In this document: positions 27,018 to 39,600 of the stretch, piece by piece
How positions within the stretch are numbered: the stretch's first letter is position 1
How the letters are laid out: each line of letters opens with the position of its first letter
Origin: Larus michahellis
Taxonomy: Eukaryota > Chordata > Aves > Charadriiformes > Laridae
Assembly (NCBI RefSeq): GCF_964199755.1
Contig: NC_133896.1
Span: 97,278,200 to 97,342,199, forward strand
Reading direction: 5' to 3'
Length of the DNA: 64,000 nucleotides
The notes under the pieces: model-generated
Database searches by the model: none
Told to the model about the DNA's origin: nothing
What the model saw: the letters and a program-made list of their open reading frames with translations, nothing else
Made by a program: the position numbers and the translations under genes

Positions 27018-27538
27018 CTGGAAATGATGTTCCTGGAGGTCATATTTGTCGGAATTCAGAATAAAGGTTGTTCCACCAATTTTTTTCCATTCCCAGTGAT
27101 ATTTCCCACATCCACTTGCCTTTTTTTTTTTCCTTCTTCTGTTTCTTTCTTTTTTTCTCTCATCTTCCAAAAGCACCAACCACAAAACCATTATCCCTCC
27201 CTCTTCACCGACACCCATCCAGGCCACCCTTCTTCATGATTTCTTAAGGGTGCTCAAAGCAGTGGACACAACTAAGGGAAATCCAACACATGCTGCTTTT
27301 GACAGCCAGAGGGAATTCCCCAATTAAAACTGGTTTTTAAGGGAGGAAACACAGCATAAAGACACCTTCCCAGAGATACCCCAAAAAAGGGAGTAGGACT
27401 CTCCAGCCATCGCTTTGCAAGGGGCATGGCCAAGGTCTCCCTCTCCAGTTGGCCAAACCAGAGCTAAGTGACGCTAGTGTGTCACCAGCCCCATGCAGAA
27501 TGGCCCAACTCCTTTAATATCTGCAGGACAGGGAGGGG
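27018..27538. other. Spacer between the two tRNA genes
   Basis: There is no gene in this stretch of about 0.5 kb. It contains a pyrimidine-rich run at about 27,120-27,165 (T11 and CTT/TTC repeats). I see no extended similarity between the flanks of the two tRNA genes, so a recent tandem duplication of the whole unit is not evident. Confidence 0.6.
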
Positions 27539-27543
27539 AAAAA
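27539..27543 (-). terminator. Pol III terminator of tRNA-Val(CAC)
   Basis: Five A residues on the + strand give T5 in the tRNA direction, about 12 bases past the discriminator base. Confidence 0.7.
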
Positions 27544-27555
27544 CCATCAAAATAA

Positions 27556-27628
27556 TGTTTCTGCCCGGTTTCGAACCGGGGACCTTTCGCGTGTGAGGCG
27601 AACGTGATAACCACTACACTACAGAAAC
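27556..27628 (-). tRNA. TRNAV-CAC: tRNA-Val (anticodon CAC)
   Basis: On the - strand this is a 73-nt cloverleaf. The acceptor stem GTTTCTG/CAGAAAC is followed by discriminator A at 27,556. The anticodon arm is TTCGC-CTCACAC-GCGAA, giving anticodon CAC. The T arm is CCCGG-TTCGAAA-CCGGG. The A box (TAGTGTAGTGG) and B box (GGTTCGAAACC) are intact and a T5 terminator follows. It differs from the neighbouring AAC gene at only five bases: position 26, the first anticodon base, one T-loop base, and one T-stem pair changed on both sides so that pairing is kept. Confidence 0.95.
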
Positions 27629-30440
27629 AGGGTGAATTTAGGGTTTTGCACCATACCTACAATAGGATGAACCCCATTTCCTTCACTGGGTGCTCCCAAG
27701 TACCCCAAATCCCTCTGGGAAATGCACCTCTTTCCCATGTTGCTCCTCCCAACCCAGACCCCAGACTCGCTTGGTTTTAGCCCATTTTCTCTGCCTGTTG
27801 CTCTCCACCTTTTGGAGCATCACCCGAAGCACAGAGCTGCCCTGCTGCCCGCAAGGGGTTTGCACACTCAGTCACACATTAGCCTTAAACGCAAAAAAAG
27901 GTCTTCAACTCAAAACCTTGCAGAAGCAGCCTCATATTTTTCCAGAAAACACTAAAAAAAAACAAGCCACTTGCTTCTGCTGCCCCATCCAGAGATAATG
28001 CCTTTATGCTCCAATCAGGCATTTAATCTGATTTGGTTTTAGGTTGGGTTCCTCCAAAATAAACCCCAAGGGAAAGAAAAGGGGTCAGTTCTGCTGCTGA
28101 ATATTAATGCAATTTTTGCAAGAATCAAAGCATTCATATGTATATTACACATATACATATATTCAAAGTTAGATATAGGTGTGCATTGCGACATAGAAAA
28201 TTGTTTTCTCGCGCTGATGGCCCTTCTCGCCTTTTGATGTCCAGCCCCGCTGCTCTGTGTTTGGAAGCAATGTTTTGCTGAAGGGCGTGAATGAGTGAAG
28301 GGACACAGGTGACAAATGTTAGTGAGCCCTGCCTTGTTGAGTTCGTTCGTGCTTCCAACAATCCTAGATGGGCTGGGCCACGGCCAGGGCTCTCCTTCAC
28401 CTGCTGGGATGAAGTAGCAGCCTAAATCTACCAGCGGTGCGTGTACCCCCCTCTCCAGACTGCAAGACTGGCAAAGTGAGTCCAGCATCGGGTTCCTGAG
28501 CTAAACACCTGCAGGCATCTCTGTCCAGGCCTATATGTCCAGACGCCCAACAACAGGGAGAAACGGCTGAGCGTATTGATCGTGCAAGGGTCATACATCA
28601 AACCATACCATAAGGCAGGGACGCAACATCAAACAACCCTCTCCGGAGTCACCAGAAACAGCCAACAGCCTTTCCTAGCCCACCAGCAGGGAGGTGAAGC
28701 TTCATTGCCGTCCAGCAGACGCAGCTGCAGCTCTGGCAAAGATCAGCCTCAAGTTTTTTTGTGTTTTTCTTTTTGTTTTTTTTTTTAATGAAGACCTTTC
28801 ACTGCTAAATTTCCCCTGCAGGGAAAAAAATAAATAAATCGTATAAATGCACAATTGTTTACAACATTAACGAAGAAATGCAAGATCCACATCTGGAGAC
28901 TTGTGGCCCCATGCTCAGGTTACAGCACAACTCCCAAATCAGGATTTTCAGAAATGCATATATAAAGCTTCACTTTTGCACATTTTAGAGTATGGAAAAT
29001 GGAACATAATTTTTTTTGAAAAACAGGAACCTCAAAGTTTTCTTCAGGCCACTTTCATAGAACTAGAAAGGCTTCCGTGTGCCAAAACCAAGATGAATAG
29101 TCCCCATTTCCAACGAAAATGTGCAAAGTTCAAGCAGTTTTTATCAGAACTGTGACTTTTGGTAAGTGCTAATAAAAAATTATAGTCGAATCTAATTAAA
29201 ATAGCTTGGTTTTTTTCAGAAGGGTTGCAGTCCTAATGTTCCCAATGGATACCCATGGGATGCAGAACGGTTGTGAACATTAGCTCTGTGATTTTGAAGG
29301 CCCAGACAAACTTATGAAACGCTTTAAGGCCAGGGCCATGGGGACAATTCTGTGTCTCTAACATAGCTCTGCTTCAAAGGAGGCAAAGCATGTACGCAGC
29401 TCCTCGGAGCTGAGCCCCAGTCCCTTTTGAAAGCAGGACGTTGCTGCTTTTGAAACTTCACCTGCTTTCCTGTGACTTTCCTTGGCTGACCCATTCACTG
29501 GTGGGTCTGTGCACTAAAACCCAAGCCTGACACACAATAGGAGACTGAAATATCATTCTGCTAAAGGAACAAAAACTGTGATTTCCTTCAGGAGACACAG
29601 GAGGATGCCCTTACACAGCTGTATGGAGACAGACCAGATGAATACTGCCATCGCTGCCCCCATTGCACATCTTTTTAAGTAGCAGAGAGACTCCCCACAG
29701 CCCTGCTGAAATAGAGCTGATTGTGCTTCAAGGCCTTGGCATAGGTGCTTCTTTTAGTCATCATCATCATCGGTGACAACTCTGAGAAACTCTGAGAAAC
29801 TCATACAGGTGCTGTGCAATACACCTTGCAGACCAAGTGATTATATTAGGAGGGAGGGAGGGAAGGCATAAACAGCATTAATCCAAGGAATTAAAAGTGT
29901 CTGTGGAAACTCAGCTGTGCCGACAAAGCTCTCTGTGCCTGCAAACCAGCAGTTAATGGTCTCCTTGCCCACATTAGTCCCACTGATGGGCTTCAAACTC
30001 AAACCTCAGTGGAGAAAAATACTCAGCTCACATGTCCCCCTCGGCAGTAGCCCTTGTGCCACCAGCAAATTGTAGGCAACAAAGATTTAGCACTTCTTCC
30101 GCCCAGGGACTGTTCTGGTGGCACTGCACTGATGAACCTCACACCGATACCACCGCTGAGACTTTACCCAGTGTTAAGATTCCAGGCTGTGTGCCACGGG
30201 GATTTCATGCCAGGCGTTTCTGCCCAAGCCAGAAGAAGCACATGACAACGACACTGGCAATATTACCGACCGCAGTCCCATCTATCTCATCTCGTCTCGT
30301 TAAAATAAGCAAGCAAAGAAGAATCCAGCTATTCAGACAAGTTTTATTTTCCATATAGCCACGCTGCCCATCATCAATTAGCCTGATGAAAGAGACAGAG
30401 CCAGCTGTCTGGAAGAGACTAAAAACAAAGCAATCAAAGG

Positions 30441-30479
30441 AAAGAAAGAAAACAAACAAACAAGCAAGCAAGCAAGCAA
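30441..30479. repeat. (AAAG/AAAC/AAGC)n simple repeat
   Basis: Consecutive tetranucleotide runs AAAG, then AAAC, then AAGC, an imperfect microsatellite whose unit drifts by one base along its length. Confidence 0.8.
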
Positions 30480-33400
30480 CAGGAGCCCAACTTCCACAGA
30501 CAACAGCACAACCCTCCTTTTTTTTTTTTCCTTGCATGATTTTGGAGGCCTGCAGCACTGAGTCAAAAAAGCAAAGCAACTTGCCGCCACTGCAGATGAG
30601 TGACAGAATTTTGGATAAACCCCAAGATTTCTCCTTCCCTGCCTGAGCTCCAGGAAAGCCATCATAGCCCAGAAGCCTCCTAGGACGGTACCTGGACCAG
30701 AGAGGATGAGGATGCTGATCACAAACCAGCGCAGGCCCCTTGGCAGAAGCAGCCAGGCCACGCTGCCACCAAGCCGGGAAAGCTAACAGGCGATAGCTCC
30801 TGCAATTACCCCTCCAGCAGGCATTGCCATTATGGAGAGATTATTTTAAAAGCTAATTGGAAGCAGCACCCATTTCACCTGTCCTCCGAAAGAAGCATAA
30901 ATGAACTTGCCACTGACCTGCAGTCGGCTGCATGTGTCTGCAAATGCATTTCTAGTTCCCAGCGTAGAGGTTGGAGACAACTCCTCCTGCATCCCTCACC
31001 GTGGAAATAAGCCCTAAGGGAGACCACTCCGCTGTTTCGGGGTGTGGGAAGAGGGGAGAAGCATTCGCAAGCTCATGTCTTTAGTGATGGGAGGAAAAGG
31101 AAAGTTCCTCAGCCCAAAACATCCTTGTCCTGTGAAATTAAAGACCTGCACACCCCGTGCCACGAAGCACTGGGCTTTGCGGTGTTGCATCTCAGCGCCC
31201 ACCCCAGCCCGGCCGCTCCACCAGCTCACCTGTGCCCGTGGGAGCCAAGTCTGACCCAGGAATCTGGGCTTTGCCTTTACCTAAAGCCCATCCTTAAGAT
31301 AAAGAGCAAGCTGGCAGGGCGCCTCCAGAGCCTGCAGTCACAACTTGAGCTTTCTTGGTTTGGTCTTTGAAACTCCCTCGAAGCCTCCCAGAAGAGAAGC
31401 TGTTACCCCCTCTCTGCTAACTCTGCCGCACAGCTGACCCCTCAAAACTTTTGGCAGCAGGTGCCCGGTCGCTGCCTGTTGAGTCCTGCCGGCAGAGGCT
31501 GGCTCAGCCCGCGCCATCCCTAAGCACAGAAAGGCTGCTTTGCCCAAACTTTCAGAAAGCGACCGCTGCCTCGGAGGAAGGGTTTGCCGGCTGCCCGCTC
31601 TCCAACATCGATCAGATTATATTTCTTCCTTGCGCCACTTCCCAACCTACTTCTCCTCTGATGCATTCACACACCCCCACACACTCCAATTCCTGCCCCA
31701 CAAGCTGCAGGACAGGCAGGGCAATGTGGGGGTTGGTTTGGGGAGCCGGGGCACAGCAATGATGGGGGGGTTGGTTGTCCTTTGGCCCTGCCACCACAGG
31801 CGGCCTGTGACACTCACGTCGCTCACCACCTCCTTCCGCCAGATTAACAGCACGCCGAAACTTCACCTGCTCTTGATTTTTTTCTCTTGCTGCCTTTTAA
31901 AGCCAAGCAGGCTGCCTCCAAGGGGATTTACCATCCAGTGCAATGAGGTCAATAGCTTGGCTTTGCAGGATGGCTTTCGGGATGCTCTGTGGCCTTTGCA
32001 AGCAGGGCGATGTGACAGCTCAGGGCTGCGGGTCTCCTGTCTGCCCCTTGGCTCAGAACTGCATTAGTGACCTGAGCTGACCATAAATAACAGGCCGCTG
32101 AGTTTGAGTTCTCAAGCACAAAAGGAACGTCAAGGCATTTTAATCCTGTTTCCTTCCCCCTCTTCCCCTAAGTTTCAGATGATGCCTACCTGAATCTATA
32201 TATTGTCCCACCCACCTCTTTTCATCAGACCCTTCTTTGGTCCATTTGCAATCTGCTTACACGAGTTCTGGGAAGATATTTTGGTGACTGTGTTTCATCG
32301 TCATGCCCAGGCTTATTTGGGTTTATGTCTTTGGACAGCCTCCAAAGGACCTTATCCAAGGGACTTAATTAGTCACCATTAATAAAGTGTATAAACAGCT
32401 GCTTAGGAGAAAAAGAAATCATAAACCCAAGTATTTTAACAAGGCCTCTAGCCTGCAATTATATGTGAGACAGAAAACTGTTACCAGACCATCCTGCCCC
32501 AGCCTCGGGTGCCGTTTGAAAAAACGCCAAAGAAATTTAGGTGCTGCCATCTTTCTAAGTTCCTGCAGCGATGCTGGCCCTGCAGAGCAGCTGCGCTCCT
32601 CAGTGCCCTCTGCACCTTCCCTCTCTTCCGTGTCCAGGAGTTAGGATGTCTGCAGAGACAAGAGGGTAGCAAGCATACTTATGTCCCTCACATGAGTGGT
32701 TCATAAGCCATGGACCCTGTAGGGCTTGCTCCTGAAAGCATTTGTCCAAAAAATGTGACTATCTGAACATGCTCTTGAGTGGACTTTTTGGGAAAGGCCA
32801 CCAGGAAACACTTCTCTTTTTGAGTCTACACTTCAAGTGTCCTCTAGCCAAAACAGCTATAGATCTATATGTCCAAAATTTAGCAGTGATATTTGTTTGA
32901 CCTGCACGTTGAACCTAGAGCTTTCATTCCCCAGTTGCCCACATGATGTCTGTGCTGGCTGGAGGCCTGGTGAGAGCCAGCAGCTTTGTCTTCCAGCAAA
33001 AAAAAAACCCAACAGGGCAGCAGCAAAGCACCATGAGCTCCAGCCCAAGGGGCAACCTCCACCTTGAGCCGACTGGTGTGGCGTAAGTCTAGCCCCACAT
33101 CCCAATCCATCCCAGACAGGACCAAAGTGCCAGCACCTGTTCCTGGCTGCAACAGGAAGAGCTCAGCAGCTGCTGCATGGCACATTAGTCCTATCTCCCC
33201 TCTCTGGAGGAGCTTCTCCTGAACCTAGCTTACAGATGTGTCCCTCCTCTCCCTCCCTGCAGCCAGGCCCTGACACAGTCCAGCTATCCTGGTGTGTTTT
33301 AGGAGGAGGTCGAGGAGTGTGTTTTGCCATACCAGGTCTACCAGGTGCCCCAGTATGCGCTTCCAGCAAAAGTGGGTATGACCTACCTTTGAATATGCAA

Positions 33401-35934
33401 TTTGATCGACAGTTCAGATGGACCTATCCACAGCCCCTTCCCTCCCATACTTGCCACTTGTGCCATCTCCTGACTTCTTTTCCCCAAATTCTCCCTCCTT
33501 TCAAGACTCAAGCCCTCACCATCCCCATGCATTTGTGCCTTCTTTTTCCTGCCGGAGGTCCCCTGTCTCCTCACGGTCCTCCCCGGCTCCCTCTTCTGGC
33601 CATGTTCCCCCAGCTATATCCCTCTGGGATGCACCTCAGTATGTGTCTCCCCTGACAGCTTCATCTACCTGCCTGTTTGCTCCTTTTCCACTTGTCACGC
33701 TTGATTGATGCCTTTAAAGGGGCAAGCTCACAACCTACATCCTTCTTCACCTTCTCCTCTTGCCCCACCATCCAAACCACATTTTTTCATTTATTTTTCC
33801 TCTCTGCTCTCCCCTCCTCCACCCCCCCTAGACCCTCATCATTCCCTGTCCCTTCACCCTGCCTTCATTTCAGAAAAGGAGTAGAACAGCAAGGGGATCT
33901 CAAAATCCAGCTGCATTTGTACAAGTGGGAAGATCCACGTGGCCCTCAGCAGATCATGGCCAAAGCCCATGGCCGCTCATGCTGAAGGAGCAAGTAAGTG
34001 GGGTCCCACTCCAGAAAAACACCCTTGCACCTATTTGACTTTGAATATGTGAGTGATCCCAAAGGAGATGCTGGCACTCTTCAATTTTTGCTCAAGTGCA
34101 TTAATAGCTCGGGACTGAAACCACCATCATCCCGACCTCACAGTTCACAGGGAGACGGAAATCTTGGCAAGGAAAGGCAGCTGGCATGAGGTAACCTCCC
34201 CTCATCTGGTGACACCATCGAAGCCTGAGGAAGGACTACAGAGAAACCTTTTGTCTCACCTCCTGCATAACAACAGGAGAGTCAGCACTGTAACAGAAAT
34301 TTGGTACAAACACAGCATGGATGGAAAGGTCTGTAAGCACAGGGTTACAAGAAAGGCCTGAACTGGCAATGGGAGACACTGTTCCCCATGGTTACACTGA
34401 GAAGTTGCCACATCATGGCCAAAAGGCCACTGTGACTGCAACACAGACAACTCATCAGCAGAAGACCCAGCATCCAAACACCAGCATGACGGCAACAAGG
34501 CTGCATCCTATCGCATATACCATTTCTTTTCCTGTTGACCTGACAGAGAAAGAGTCTGGTCTTATAATTCAAATATATGGTCCAAACAAGGAAGATCAGA
34601 CATTGAGCAGCAGCCCAGCCCACGGGCCGGGGGAGCTGCAGCCAGCCAGATCCTCAGCTGCAGGACCAGCCCCTACCGGCTGCTGGCTGCTAAGGGAGCC
34701 CTCCCTCAGCATCCATCCAAAATTTATTTTGTTATTGACAACCAAGAGAAACCCAAGGACATGGTGAGGACTCGATAGCCACTGTCCCTTCTCCTCCATG
34801 TTACACACAAGTGGTCCTGGCCTGATCACCCGAACCCATACACCTTGGTGCTTGTTAGTATATGAGTGTGTAACATCAGCCTGCTAAAGATTTGGTTTAA
34901 AAAATCATTTTCCCTTTCCAAAAGATCCCCCACTGAGTTTTGTTATATTTTTTCCTACATTCTTATTATCCTTTGAATTTGTCACTAGGCCCCTAAAACT
35001 CAAAGGTTCATTAATAATTGCTTGTTTGCTACAAGTAAAATCCTACAAATCTGAAATATGCTGTTTAAACTAATCAAATATCCAGAGGCATAGAAAAGTT
35101 TCAATTTAAAGACTCAAACTAAAGGGTTTTTTTTTCCATTTATGTTCCCTAATTTAGTACTGGTAGTTTGTGTAATATTGGAAGATATTAAAATCCTCTT
35201 TCTACAAACTACTGAAATACTTCACAGTTTTAAAGCTCATAACTGAAAAGAAAATACAAATCCACAAGCCTTACGTAGACAGAACAAACTGGTAGCGCAC
35301 CTTTCCTGTTACTGTTTTTTCAAAAGAGAAGAAAATAATTAAAATGGACTAGTACCTGCCTTCTTATCAATAAATAAGAATAGGTTAGTGCCTACCATTC
35401 TTATATTTGACAATTGTATCAAACATTACTCCTGTGGTTTCTAGAAGTTCATGATGAAATCTCCAAAGCAATGTCTCCCCTTTCCTGTGATTACAAATCC
35501 ATGTCAGCAGATGACCTGAGACCATTCTTCTGTTCTATGCACCAAAGCATGTATTTCCTTAACTGCAAACGTCCTCACTGTTGCAAGTGCTTGAAATAAT
35601 TTAACTTTCCCTTTAATATGTCAAAATACTTTCAGAAGCCAGAGGGAAGCAAACAGACAGCAAGAACTTTTATGGAAATATTTAGTACCCTAAGGAATGC
35701 TGAAGCAAGGAGTTAATTACCCAAATATTGTACCACGGTTGGCCAGCACTGAGGAGCGCTGACCCATTGAGGCAAGAGCAGCCGTCAAGCAAGGCGAGTA
35801 ACAGCAGTTTAGTCCTCTCCAGCGCCTCCCAGAACAAGGGCAAGTCTTGCACGGTGCTGCAATAAACTCTGGCCACTTAAGAGTTTCATAGCTTTTTTGT
35901 CTTACTGAAGGAATGGCTCACATACAGTTTCTAT

Positions 35935-36081
35935 TCCCCATCCCTGGAGACATTCAAGGCCAGGCTTGAGGAGGCTCTGAGCAACCTGGTCTAGTTGAAG
36001 ATGTCCCTGCTTACTGCAGGGGGGTTGGACTAGGTGACCCCTAATGGTCCCTTCCAGCCCAACACATTCTATGATTCTATT
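35935..36081 (+). mobile_element. CR1 LINE 3' end
   Basis: It shows the consecutive CR1 landmarks 'ccctggagacattcaaggccaggcttga', 'gcaacctggtctagttg', 'ggggttggactaggtgacc', 'ggtcccttccagccc' and the terminal 'attctatgattctat' repeat. The element is a 5'-truncated, non-coding copy in + orientation and is followed directly by an A-rich stretch (about 36,083-36,160). Confidence 0.92.
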
Positions 36082-36082
36082 G

Positions 36083-36152
36083 TGAAAAAAGAAAGAAAAA
36101 AAGGAAAAATGGAAAAAAAAAAGGAAAAAAAAATCAAACAGACAAAAAAAAA
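36083..36152. repeat. A-rich low-complexity tract
   Basis: Runs of A interrupted by single G, C or T bases directly after the CR1 3' end. CR1 elements normally end in a short octamer repeat rather than poly(A), so this is probably independent low-complexity DNA. Confidence 0.75.
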
Positions 36153-39100
36153 CCCGCCCAAGAAATAAGGCACTGAGGATACAGCCAACCTTTTCTTCTG
36201 GTACAGTGTAGGGACCCTTGCTTTAGCTGTGGTGAGACAACCCCAGCCTGGGCCGCAGGCTAGTCCTTCAGCCCAGCCGTGCCCTAGGTGTCATGCCTTG
36301 ACAGGCCAGCTGCAGAGCGCTGGTGACAAAGCTGTGTCACTGGTGTGTGCCAGCACACAGCACTCACCCTGGAGTCGCTCTGACCCCTCCCTTCCCAGAA
36401 GTTATGTTGAAACAAACTCACACATAGACATCTCTAATGAGGGAGTGAGAAGATTAACGTTCCGCATGGAAAGAGGAAAAGTTAGAAATAACAACTTGTT
36501 CTCTTCTCTCACCACATTTGTCTTACTTTTTTGGAGATATTTATAATGAATCAATGCTAAAACTCATTTCTGGTTACTTGAAAGTTTCCTTCCTTTGACT
36601 AACACAGTCATCCTGTAAATGTGAAGCTGCTCAACGCAAACACAGTACAGCCAGTCCCCCTCTTGCTCGGAACAGTACCATAAGCGCTAGGCAAGGGGGC
36701 AGGCACTGACCCCACGCGAGCAGCAGGAGGAATTTGATGAACTGAGTTGCTGATGGCCCAGCGTTTGCCTCGGAAACATTAATAGCAGCAACGGGATCAT
36801 TTTCTGTCTTTTGATATCAGCACAGTTACATCCAGCCATTCGTCTGGAGAAAGAATGGGTTCTCAATTTTTCCTACGGTTGCAGGCTGAGTGCAATTAAC
36901 GTGAAGATTACTTTTCCAAAGCAAAAACACCCCACTTTTTGCATTGGCAGAGGAAACCTGGAGGCAGCTGGCGCAGCTGATCAGAGGTAGCCCCTGGAGC
37001 AAGAGGACCCCCTGGGACCATGCCACCTGCAAGGTGACAGCCCACACTGCATTCCAGAGAGCTTGCGAGTCCCTGGGGGAGCACGCTGCGGCTCTGGGGG
37101 GTCAGTCCAGGAGGAGTCTGGGTCCAGACTGGAGATGGCCCAGAGTTCCAGTGCAGAGACCTCGCCTGTTCTCCCAGGCATCTCTATACGACCAAAATCT
37201 TTCATGGAGGAAACTCAAGGCTAAAGTTTCAGAAGTTTAAAGTGAATCAGCAGCCATGGACTTTGTAACTGCTAGCAAAACGCAGTTTATTTGTGGACTT
37301 CTTTCTAGGACCTAAGAGAGAAGATTAGCAATCTCCCTCGGGTGTTCCTGTTTGAATCCTTCTGGACATGGATGGAAGATGGGCCTCAGAGCAGGTCTTT
37401 GCTTTGGGCGGCGCCATCTTATGACCCAATAACAGAATAATCAGGGCCAAGAACAAATCCAGGTCAGTGATAAAAGTATGAATAATTTCACTGTTGCCAC
37501 TTTCTTATGCTGGTCAGAGCCGCTAGACAACAGCTGGCTTTTTACTGATGAATTTAACAAACAGCACTTGACTTAATATCACTTTGTGTTTCCCCTGTGC
37601 TGCAGGTGAAAACACACAGAGCTAGCATTTTTATTTCCTTATTTCTGCCTTTTGGAGTGAGACCGTAATCACCCCACTCCAGAGGAGGGGTTGGAATTGG
37701 AGGTGGGACTGCCTCCAGAGCTACTTCAAGGGAGCAGAGCACCTTCCCCCAGCTGTGAGCTCCCTGAAGGCCCCTCAGGGAAGATGCTGGCACAAGGACA
37801 GGTCCCCTGCTCCCACTGCTCCCAGTCACATGGACTAAAACGTGCCCCAGGGGCTCTGTGGATGGGGTAGCAGAGGTCACCTTCTCGCACAGGACGTGGG
37901 ACTGAGGGGACAGGCTGCCTCCAATGCAAAGTGCAGGGTTCGGGTGAACTGCCTGAGCCAAGCTGAAAGCTGAAGGACAGCTTGGAGCTTCCCTTCAAAA
38001 AGCTCATGGCCAGGGAGGGCCGGCTGACCTGCAGACTGCTGGGGAAGGTGGGGAGGACAAGCCTGTGGGATGATCTGCACATGAGGGCTCCAGGTACCTC
38101 ATGGTACAGAGTAGCCTGGTTTTGCTGGCACCAAAAAAGCCGAAGTAACATATAGCAGGGCCTAAGCACAGTGAAAGTTTGTAAGTAGCCAAACCAATGC
38201 AGGAATTTGCTCTATGGCAGTGAAGAAAGACTCCTCGTTCTGTAATCCAGTGATCTCTCTTAAGAGACGTGCATAGAGCCCATTCCTGAGAGAGCCTCTG
38301 TGCAAGGATATTAGTTGTCATTAATCTTCCCTCATAAGGAGATAGTTGGTGAAATTAAAAGAGAAAACACTCTGCACTGACAAAGATTGTTTTTTAAACA
38401 CCATAATTATCCCGTGTGACTCACTGCCACACCGTATCATTGCTACCAAGAGCCTAGATTCATTTTAAAAAAAAAAAAATCCCATGGTGTTTATATGAGT
38501 CAGGAAACTCCATGCAGCTGTGTTAGCCAGGGAAACAAATGCATGAAATCTCAGAGCATCAGCACGCTGCGGCACGACTGCCGTGGGCCAAGTGCGCCTG
38601 CAGGTCCCCCTTGTGCACCTCGGCGTTCAGCTTTGGCAGGGTGCTGCCTTCCACCGATGTGGGGCTGCGTGTTTGCCCCCCGTTAGCTGAGCCACGGGAG
38701 TGACCCTGCATGGGGTGCTCGCCACGTTCCCACCCAAAGGGATGGTTTTTTGGCTAACGACCGCTGCTGGGATGCTCTGGTGCCTTCAGCAGAGGCTGTT
38801 CCTGGGATCGCAGCCCCCGTTCCTGGGGGGCTGGGGCTGTGGGTGCTCGGTCCTGTGAGAAATAAATTCCGGTCCAAATGAAATAGGCTCAGGCAGAGTC
38901 CTCTGTGAAGCACATTTTTATTCACGTTCTTGCAAGAGCGGGTGACCTAGCAAGTAGGCACCCTTTCAGTTCTTGAAACACGTCTTTTTATTTCCTAATC
39001 CCGGCTGAATTTTTCCCTCCCCTGTCTCCCATTGGTTAGGTACTCTAGGGTTCACAGTCTGTCTGAGGCGCCTAAAATTCTTCCCGGATGTCCTGCCTCT

Positions 39101-39551
39101 GTTTACTTCTCTCTATGCTACACCTAAAGGGACTATCTGACTAGTTTATTTCTTTCTTTTTTGGTAAAAAAATTGCTCAATGACATTCGCCCTGGTTAAG
39201 TGTTTGGCTAGCCTTCTAGACACTAATCCAGGAGGAATCAGTTTGTCCTTTTGTCTGTGTGATAAGAGATGTTCTACAAGCCTTTGCTGGAGCCTCTTTG
39301 TCTTAGTCATTCCCTTATCATGTCACCTCTCATGGAAACGGCTTTTCTCCTCTGCAAAAGCAATACCTGCCTTTCTTAGAATCCCCCACGGGGTCACGGT
39401 TTACAGCCAGGGGACGCAGTTTTCCTCACCGCCACCGGGTGTCCCGGCGGGACTGGGCAGCGGTGCCGCTCCAGGGGGATGAGGGAAGGGGGGGGACGCT
39501 GCTCCAGTGCCACCAGCTGCTGTGGCACACGTCCAGCCTCGTCATTAGCAA

Positions 39552-39600
39552 GGGGATGGAGACAGGGGGATGGAGACAGGGGGATGGAGACAGGGGGATG
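39552..39600. repeat. 14-bp tandem repeat, about 3.5 copies
   Basis: The unit ggggatggagacag is repeated head to tail with almost no variation, which implies recent expansion and likely length polymorphism. Confidence 0.9.
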
